From JBGSOV01 sp964558715 (GTDB lineage Bacteria > Patescibacteriota > Gracilibacteria > CAIRYL01 > GCA-016699755), in contig CAZLFD010000047.1 of NCBI GenBank assembly GCA_964558715.1, positions 1 to 9,922 of the forward strand: a DNA stretch of 9,922 nucleotides, written 5' to 3'. Below are positions 6,768 to 9,922 of the stretch, piece by piece; the stretch's first letter is position 1; each line of letters starts with the position of its first letter. The position numbers were made by a program, and so were the translations under genes. The notes below the pieces were generated by a model. The model saw nothing but the letters and a program-made list of their open reading frames with translations, was not told where the DNA came from and ran no database searches.

Positions 6768-7168
6768 ATGAGCAATAGTAGATTTTACGAAGATGAGAAA
6801 AGGTATTTTACTCACAAGGAAGGATTGCTAGTTCGCAGCAAAGGAGAAAGAGAGGTTGCAAACTTTCTTTATGATCAGAAGCTAGAGTTTGAGTATGAAA
6901 GGATGATAAGCCTTGGAGGACAATGGTTTTTACCAGATTTTTATTTGTGTGACTGGGATATTTTATTGAGTATTTCGGAATCACCGAAAGTCGAGTATAT
7001 CGCGAAAAATGTCTCAGAAAGAAAGATTTCTACACAAGATACAATATCAAGGTCATTGTCCTGGAGCCATGCTTATGGGGTAAATTTGGAGCTTATATTA
7101 GGGCTGGGTTTATGACATATACAAAACAACAGTTTCCGCAGGTTACGAAGTTTAGTTGGAGGAAATAG
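6768..7168 (+). pseudogene. PD-(D/E)XK nuclease-like protein, one-base frameshift
   Basis: The uninterrupted frame from the ATG at 6768 ends at 7115 (115 aa), but its second half looks random. Switching by one base in the T run at 6961-6964 (adding one T) turns the sequence after LPDFYLCDWDI into FIEYFGI and continues through DFYTRYNIKVIVLEP to a TAG at 7166-7168, a ~133-aa product. The combination VRSKGEREVANFL (E27/E29), GGQWFLPDFYL (D57) and IEYFG matches the compact PD-(D/E)XK fold found attached to superfamily I helicases and as stand-alone proteins (SKSE...IAxxLxxxxIxxxYE...PDFxL...IEYxG). The break falls right on the catalytic strand, so the gene is dead unless the T run is a sequencing error. 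It is the first gene after the IS30 copy, in AT-rich sequence; its partners and target are unknown. Confidence 0.7.
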
Positions 7169-7217
7169 GTAGAACAAAGAAATCTCGGCATCTTCGTACA
7201 AATCACAAGATTTGGTA

Positions 7218-7577
7218 TTAAGCATTATCTTGGAAGTGCTTATTAATCACTTTCACTGCAAATGCGATCACATTCCTCGAAGCAAAGAAAGAAATGAGTG
7301 TAATTACTATTAGTGCTATTGCGAATTTTCCGATGTTGCTCTCAAGACTTATAAAGGATCTTAATTCACTTTCAGTGTTGTAAGCATAAGAAAACAGATA
7401 TGCCAAGCTCAAAAGGGTAAAAATTAGGATAAAATTTGTTACCCTAAGTTGACTCCTAATTTCTTCAAGATGTTCTATATTATCAAGCTTAAACTTTGAG
7501 TTTCGCTCTTTACTTTTTGCACTTAGTACTTCATAAGATTTTTTATCTACTTTTGACATTGATTTTTCATTTTCCAT
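7218..7577 (-). CDS. Small two-pass membrane protein, unknown function
   Basis: A 119-aa protein. The first ~45 residues are polar and charged, with a helical, possibly coiled-coil stretch (NIEHLEEIRSQLR). Two hydrophobic segments follow: FILIFTLLSLAYLFSYAY (about 49-66) and FAIALIVITLISFFASRNVI (about 85-104). The tail is short and polar. There is no cleavable signal peptide. An ATG at the seventh codon (MSKVDKK) is an alternative start. No family is recognised. It is transcribed divergently from the three-gene operon, the starts lying 43 bp apart, so the two units share a control region; membrane partners of this kind occur in defence cassettes, but that link is inference only. Confidence 0.7.
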   Translation of the reverse strand: MENEKSMSKVDKKSYEVLSAKSKERNSKFKLDNIEHLEEIRSQLRVTNFILIFTLLSLAYLFSYAYNTESELRSFISLESNIGKFAIALIVITLISFFASRNVIAFAVKVINKHFQDNA

Positions 7578-7599
7578 TCTTACTTAAATATCTTAGAAT
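7571..7599 (+). promoter_or_regulatory. Possible promoter of the three-gene operon
   Basis: TTTCCA (7571-7576) and TAGAAT (7594-7599) have a 17-bp spacer; the operon's first ATG is 21 bp past the -10 box. The -35 is weak (4 of 6) and overlaps the start codon of the divergent membrane protein gene. Confidence 0.4.
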
Positions 7600-7620
7600 G
7601 TTACCACTTTTAAAGTTATT

Positions 7621-7779
7621 ATGTCAAAAGAAGAAGAATTTAGGGAGCTTTTGGCAGAAGAGTTTTTTTCACAAATGGAGAAGGATCATCCCAAAAAAAA
7701 TAGAGGTTGGCTAGTTAGAGAGGCTCGTAATCGTGCAGATCGTCATATTAAAGAGTATGGTTTCGTATGGGTAAAATGA
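7621..7779 (+). CDS. Small 52-aa acidic/basic protein, first gene of the operon
   Basis: ATG at 7621, TGA at 7777-7779. The product starts MSKEEEFRELLAEEFFSQME, continues through a lysine-rich turn (HPKKNRGW) into a basic helix (LVREARNRADRHIKEYGF) and ends VWVK. The charge layout (acidic half, basic half, no membrane segment) suggests a small helical nucleic-acid- or protein-binding factor. Its stop overlaps the next gene's ATG by 4 bp (ATGA at 7776-7779), which supports real translation and coupling. No family is recognised. An antitoxin- or regulator-like role is guessed only from its size and position. Confidence 0.6.
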   Translation: MSKEEEFRELLAEEFFSQMEKDHPKKNRGWLVREARNRADRHIKEYGFVWVK

Positions 7780-8264
7780 TTGATGCAATACCACTCACTG
7801 AAAGCATTATCCTTGAACTTCTTGGTTGTAGGAAAATTATTGTGGTACAGCCAAAGAAGAAAGTGAAGCAGAATGGCAAGCACACCGAGAATGCTTTTGA
7901 TATGAAGGAAGAGAGTGGCGCTCACTCTTTTACTGTTTTTATGCGTCAGAATACTGAATTACCAGAAGACTTCTCGGTCGGCTGTGTATGGAATCGTTCG
8001 GAGGACAAAAGCTTATTACTTACGAGATATAATGGTAATCACGGAGAGCATAAGAATTTTCTTACAGGTGAGAAATTTGAAGGTTTTCATATACATACTT
8101 TTTCAACAGAGCTATACCAAATGGGTATTAGTCCTCTTAATAATGCAATTGTTACTGACAAATATGCTTCATTGAATGAGGCACTTTATTGTTTCTCGCA
8201 GGATCTAAACATAGCAAATGTGCTTGAATTCTTCCCGGAACTTGCACAAGGTAGTTTATTATGA
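7776..8264 (+). CDS. Conserved-looking hypothetical protein with RYNG-H-H and FHIH motifs
   Basis: A 162-aa soluble protein. The ATG at 7776 is preferred because it forms a 4-bp ATGA overlap with the 52-aa gene; an in-frame ATG at 7767 would add three residues. Numbered from 7776: an N-terminal SIILELLGCRKII helix-strand, a strand with SFTVFMRQN, then VGCVWN, LLLTRYNGNHGEH (R84, N86, H89, H92) and GFHIHTFS (H105, H107), then TDKYASLNEALYCFSQDLNI. The clustered histidines could form a metal or catalytic site. The layout recalls small uncharacterised proteins encoded beside DUF1828 genes (a DUF6978-like assignment is possible, but I am not sure of it). No signal peptide or membrane segment. It overlaps the next gene by 4 bp. 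Confidence 0.75.
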   Translation: MIDAIPLTESIILELLGCRKIIVVQPKKKVKQNGKHTENAFDMKEESGAHSFTVFMRQNTELPEDFSVGCVWNRSEDKSLLLTRYNGNHGEHKNFLTGEKFEGFHIHTFSTELYQMGISPLNNAIVTDKYASLNEALYCFSQDLNIANVLEFFPELAQGSLL

Positions 8265-9037
8265 AATTTATGGAACAAGAGTTAATGCAAGCATTGTCGG
8301 CTGGATTTCAAGAGCATGTAAGGATCAAAATGAGAAGACCTAACTTATACCAAGTGTTTTGTCCGTTTTATCATTCTGATGGTGACATGATGAATGTTTA
8401 TGTTTCTCGGCAGGGCGACAGTTTTCTTATTCAAGACATGGGAACCACATTAATGCACTTGAGTTATGATTTCGATTTGAATACTGATAATAAGAGAAAA
8501 CTATTTCAAGAAATTCTTGCCAACTACATGGTGCAAGAAGAAACTTCAAATCTGTACTTAATTGCCAATAGCATAGAGGAATTATTTCCGACAGTAATGC
8601 AACTTATTACCGTAATAACCAAGGTGTCCGATTTGAATTTCCTTAAAAAAGAAACTATTAAAAGTTTGTTTTATGAAATGTTCGATACTTTTATCGTTGA
8701 AAAATTCGAAAAGCACAACCTTGTTAAAAATTGGCAACCAGAATTCGACAAGAAGCAAGAATATCTTTCCCCTTATGCTTTTGTAAAAGATTCAAAAAAA
8801 CCTGTTTCAATTTTTCCAATATTAAATGATGATCGATGTTCGGAAACAACTATCATATTGCTTAAATATGAAACAGCAGGTGTTCAAGCTGATTCTATCG
8901 CAGTTTTTGAGGATCAGACACAAATTAATAGAAAGCGTCTTGCACAACTCTCCGACACTGTAGGAAAGCAGTTTTCAAGCTTTGAAATGAATCAGGAAAA
9001 GATAGAAAAGTACATTTCTTCAGAATTAGCTAGGTAA
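8261..9037 (+). CDS. DUF1828/DUF1829-like protein, last gene of the operon
   Basis: A 258-aa soluble protein. The N-terminal ~95 residues carry the pattern I associate with DUF1828: PFYHSDGDMMNVYVSRQGD (35-53), then FLIQDMGTTLMHLSYDFD (55-72). The C-terminal part (about 130-255) has IFPILNDDRCSETTIILLKYE, consistent with DUF1829, which usually follows DUF1828 in one chain. The biochemical role of both domains is unknown to me; they are scattered in bacteria and in mobile DNA. The ATG at 8261 overlaps the preceding stop as ATGA, and AAGG lies about 9 bp upstream. No terminator is seen between 9037 and the right attachment repeat. It may act together with the upstream protein, given the coupled translation. 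Confidence 0.75.
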   Translation: MKFMEQELMQALSAGFQEHVRIKMRRPNLYQVFCPFYHSDGDMMNVYVSRQGDSFLIQDMGTTLMHLSYDFDLNTDNKRKLFQEILANYMVQEETSNLYLIANSIEELFPTVMQLITVITKVSDLNFLKKETIKSLFYEMFDTFIVEKFEKHNLVKNWQPEFDKKQEYLSPYAFVKDSKKPVSIFPILNDDRCSETTIILLKYETAGVQADSIAVFEDQTQINRKRLAQLSDTVGKQFSSFEMNQEKIEKYISSELAR

Positions 9038-9102
9038 TAATCTTGCATTGATGGGTAGCATTCTTATATATTATCCTCTTGTCCAATAAGCCCTATAAAG
9101 TA

Positions 9103-9120
9103 GCTCCAGCTTAGAAATAT
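9103..9120 (+). repeat. Attachment-site repeat, right copy (attR)
   Basis: Identical to 5108-5125. Its bases 9111-9113 (TTA) are the stop codon of the minus-strand GNAT gene and the next ones encode that protein's last residues. In the empty chromosome the tRNA CCA end and the GNAT stop would thus lie only 2 bp apart. Confidence 0.8.
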
Positions 9121-9611
9121 AAATTGCCCATTCTTGCCATTAAAACGCGATGGGGATTACTACCTGAGGCGATGTCTTTTTTTAGGCATGCGGCGAGCCC
9201 GGGTAAGTTTGAAGTCGTAGGCGTAAAGCCAAACTGCTCGCCAAGCTGCAGCATTTTTTTATTATCTTGGGAGGTGACAAAAGCAAAGACTACTTTCTGA
9301 GAATCCGTATTCGAGAGGATTATATCTTGAAACATTGTTTGTATTGCACCTCGTACCTCAGACCAAACGCTGCCGATTTCGATAACAGGTTTTTCTCTTT
9401 GAATGAGGCGCAAGCTTGCCCTGATCTGACCCTGAGTTTGATCTCGCACTACATACACAAGCCCTTTACTGATTCCTTGTGAATATACATCCGGAGATAC
9501 GGGAAGGAGGTGAGGATCGAGCTCATGCGTTTTTTTACTCAGAAATTCTGCATCATCTGCATGCGCTTTTTCAGTAACCAGATTATATGTAAGAGATTCG
9601 GTTCTAAGCAT
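9111..9611 (-). CDS. GNAT-family N-acetyltransferase
   Basis: A 166-aa protein of GNAT length. It shows LVYVVRDQTQGQIRASLRLIQ (strands 2-3), PVIEIGSVWSEVRGAIQTMFQDII (strand 4 into the helix whose EVRGA turn occupies the acetyl-CoA pyrophosphate site), VVFAFVTSQDNKKMLQLGEQFGF (strand 5 with the typical N-K-K-M-L...GF pattern) and a final strand HRVLMARMGNLYF. The acceptor substrate cannot be named. An in-frame TTG at 9644 would extend it to 177 aa but lies inside the attenuator terminator stem, so the ATG at 9611 is chosen; no Shine-Dalgarno precedes it. The gene ends inside the right attachment repeat and converges on the element. Expression is probably governed by the leader-peptide attenuator just upstream. 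Confidence 0.8.
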   Translation of the reverse strand: MLRTESLTYNLVTEKAHADDAEFLSKKTHELDPHLLPVSPDVYSQGISKGLVYVVRDQTQGQIRASLRLIQREKPVIEIGSVWSEVRGAIQTMFQDIILSNTDSQKVVFAFVTSQDNKKMLQLGEQFGFTPTTSNLPGLAACLKKDIASGSNPHRVLMARMGNLYF

Positions 9612-9618
9612 GAGATAT

Positions 9619-9650
9619 AAAAAAAACCTTCGGGCGAGTCCCAAAGGTTT
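9619..9650 (-). terminator. Attenuator terminator upstream of the GNAT gene
   Basis: On the minus strand, AAACCTT (9650-9644) pairs with AAGGTTT (9630-9624), and GGG pairs with CCC beyond a single A-C mismatch, enclosing a 5-nt ACTCG loop. A run of eight U (9626-9619) forms the end of the stem and its tail. The ATG of the GNAT gene is 7 nt past the U run, so this hairpin sits between promoter and gene and would stop transcription before it. Confidence 0.8.
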
Positions 9651-9697
9651 GCATGTTTTCGTATGTAAAAACTACTTACCCTTGGGAAAACCAAGGG
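9640..9697 (-). promoter_or_regulatory. Pause hairpin and competing antiterminator pairing
   Basis: On the minus strand, CCCTTGG (9697-9691) pairs with CCAAGGG (9685-9679) around a TTTTC loop. The 3' arm, read as CCCAAGG (9686-9680), can instead pair with CCTTTGGG (9647-9640), the 5' half of the terminator, with one bulged T. The two foldings exclude each other, as in amino-acid attenuators: a ribosome held on the leader's Arg codons would mask the first arm and favour the antiterminator. Confidence 0.65.
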
Positions 9698-9735
9698 CGG
9701 CGGCGGATAGCCGATGAAGCAGTTTTATTATTCAT
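9676..9735 (-). CDS. Attenuator leader peptide (19 aa, Arg-Arg-Arg-Pro-Trp-Phe)
   Basis: ATG at 9735, TAA at 9678-9676. The product starts MNNKTASSAI and ends RRRPWFSQG. Three consecutive CGC codons (9705-9697) immediately precede the first hairpin arm, and CCT-TGG lies within it, which is the geometry needed for ribosome stalling to control hairpin choice. The promoter's -10 box ends only 7 nt before the ATG, so the mRNA would start at or beside the start codon (leaderless translation). The stall signal could be a shortage of charged tRNA-Arg (or Trp/Phe), or an antibiotic-slowed ribosome; the sequence does not decide between them. A further mini-frame (ATG at 9654, TAG at 9606-9604) crosses the terminator and overlaps the GNAT start. 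Confidence 0.65.
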   Translation of the reverse strand: MNNKTASSAIRRRPWFSQG

Positions 9736-9741
9736 CAGCGG

Positions 9742-9770
9742 TAGTATAATGATACTATGTATAGTGTCAA
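9742..9770 (-). promoter_or_regulatory. Near-consensus promoter with overlapping palindrome
   Basis: On the minus strand, a perfect -35 TTGACA (9770-9765) and -10 TATACT (9748-9743) are separated by 16 bp. The -10 lies in a perfect inverted repeat, TAGTAT (9742-9747) and ATACTA (9752-9757), a possible operator. It is the best promoter match in the window and points at the leader peptide and the GNAT gene. Confidence 0.75.
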
Positions 9771-9840
9771 GATGTATTGCTGCAGATTGCAACAAGAATC
9801 AGTATTTAGGACTTTCGGATATTGCTGTTGACCATATCTG

Positions 9841-9887
9841 GAACGAAGCCCCAGTTTTTTAGTCTTTAACTGAACTAAGCCCCAATT
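9841..9887. repeat. Two tandem 16-bp repeats
   Basis: GAACGAAGCCCCAGTT (9841-9856) and GAACTAAGCCCCAATT (9872-9887) match at 14 of 16 positions with a 31-bp period. They lie upstream of the attenuator promoter on the minus strand. They may be iterated protein-binding sites or a mobile-element end; no gene is seen from 9771 to the window edge. Confidence 0.45.
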
Positions 9888-9922
9888 CTCGTGACAGATG
9901 AGGCAAGTCGCTGTCGGTAGTA

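Larger units (their letters stand above)
5108..9120. mobile_element. Integrated element at the tRNA-Thr(GGT) 3' end
   Basis: The stretch is bounded by an 18-bp perfect direct repeat (5108-5125 and 9103-9120) that overlaps the tRNA 3' end, the classic outcome of site-specific integration; one repeat plus interior is 3,995 bp. Inside are a transposase scrap, an IS30-family insertion, a frameshifted nuclease-like gene, a membrane protein gene and a tightly coupled three-gene operon. Past the IS the sequence is visibly more AT-rich than the flanking nadC-prfA and miaB region. No integrase or excisionase is visible, so the element is either non-autonomous, moved in trans, or lost its integrase when the insertion sequences entered its left half. 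It could alternatively be a decayed island whose repeat is all that remains of mobility. Confidence 0.75.

Noticed and set aside
9111..9644. TTG start giving a 177-aa GNAT protein
   Set aside because: The extra 11 codons are the terminator stem-loop and U-tract; the ATG at 9611 falls right after it.
9653..9862. Plus-strand 69-aa open frame with a hydrophobic stretch
   Set aside because: It is antisense to the leader peptide, hairpins and promoter, which explain the sequence better; no upstream signal or family support.
1..9922. CRISPR array
   Set aside because: No regularly spaced repeats with unique spacers were found; the only repeats are palindromic pairs, IS ends, the attachment repeat and one tandem pair.

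Overview
The window is bacterial chromosome carrying a small integrated element. The backbone (about 284-5107, and again from about 9111) has moderate GC and ordinary housekeeping genes. Gene spacing is tight, and recognisable Shine-Dalgarno sequences are missing in front of most genes. UGA is used as a normal stop (prfA itself ends in UGA), so the Gly-UGA code of Gracilibacteria/SR1 does not apply. The general style could fit a Patescibacteria/CPR-like or other under-studied lineage, but nothing here fixes the taxon.

Left backbone: a probable transposase zinc-ribbon scrap (31-127, minus); miaB (tRNA methylthiotransferase, minus); a NYN/LabA-type PIN-like nuclease gene (minus); then, divergently, nadC and prfA (plus, 17 bp apart). 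A 315-bp intergenic stretch with a palindromic repeat follows, then two tRNA-Thr genes (CGT and GGT), each with its own probable promoter.

Integrated element: an 18-bp perfect direct repeat, formed by the last 6 bases of tRNA-Thr(GGT) plus 12 bases downstream, occurs at 5108-5125 and again at 9103-9120, where it abuts the stop codon of a GNAT acetyltransferase gene. This is the signature of site-specific integration into a tRNA 3' end, giving an element of 3,995 bp (one repeat copy included). It is AT-rich over its right two thirds. It holds a DDE-transposase C-terminal fragment, a complete IS30-family insertion (5629-6707) with a frameshifted transposase, a frameshifted PD-(D/E)XK nuclease-like gene, a two-pass membrane protein gene (minus), and divergently from it a three-gene operon (52, 162 and 258 aa) joined by two 4-bp ATGA overlaps. 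The last operon gene looks like a DUF1828/DUF1829 protein. No tyrosine or serine integrase is visible. The operon is the best candidate for an undescribed accessory (defence or toxin-antitoxin-like) module, but that function is inference.

Right backbone: the GNAT gene is preceded on the minus strand by what looks like a complete transcription attenuator: a near-consensus promoter overlapped by a palindrome, a 19-codon leader peptide with three consecutive CGC arginine codons followed by Pro-Trp-Phe, a hairpin, a competing antiterminator pairing and a U-tracted terminator ending just before the gene. The leader ATG lies only 7 nt after the -10 box, so that transcript would be leaderless or nearly so.
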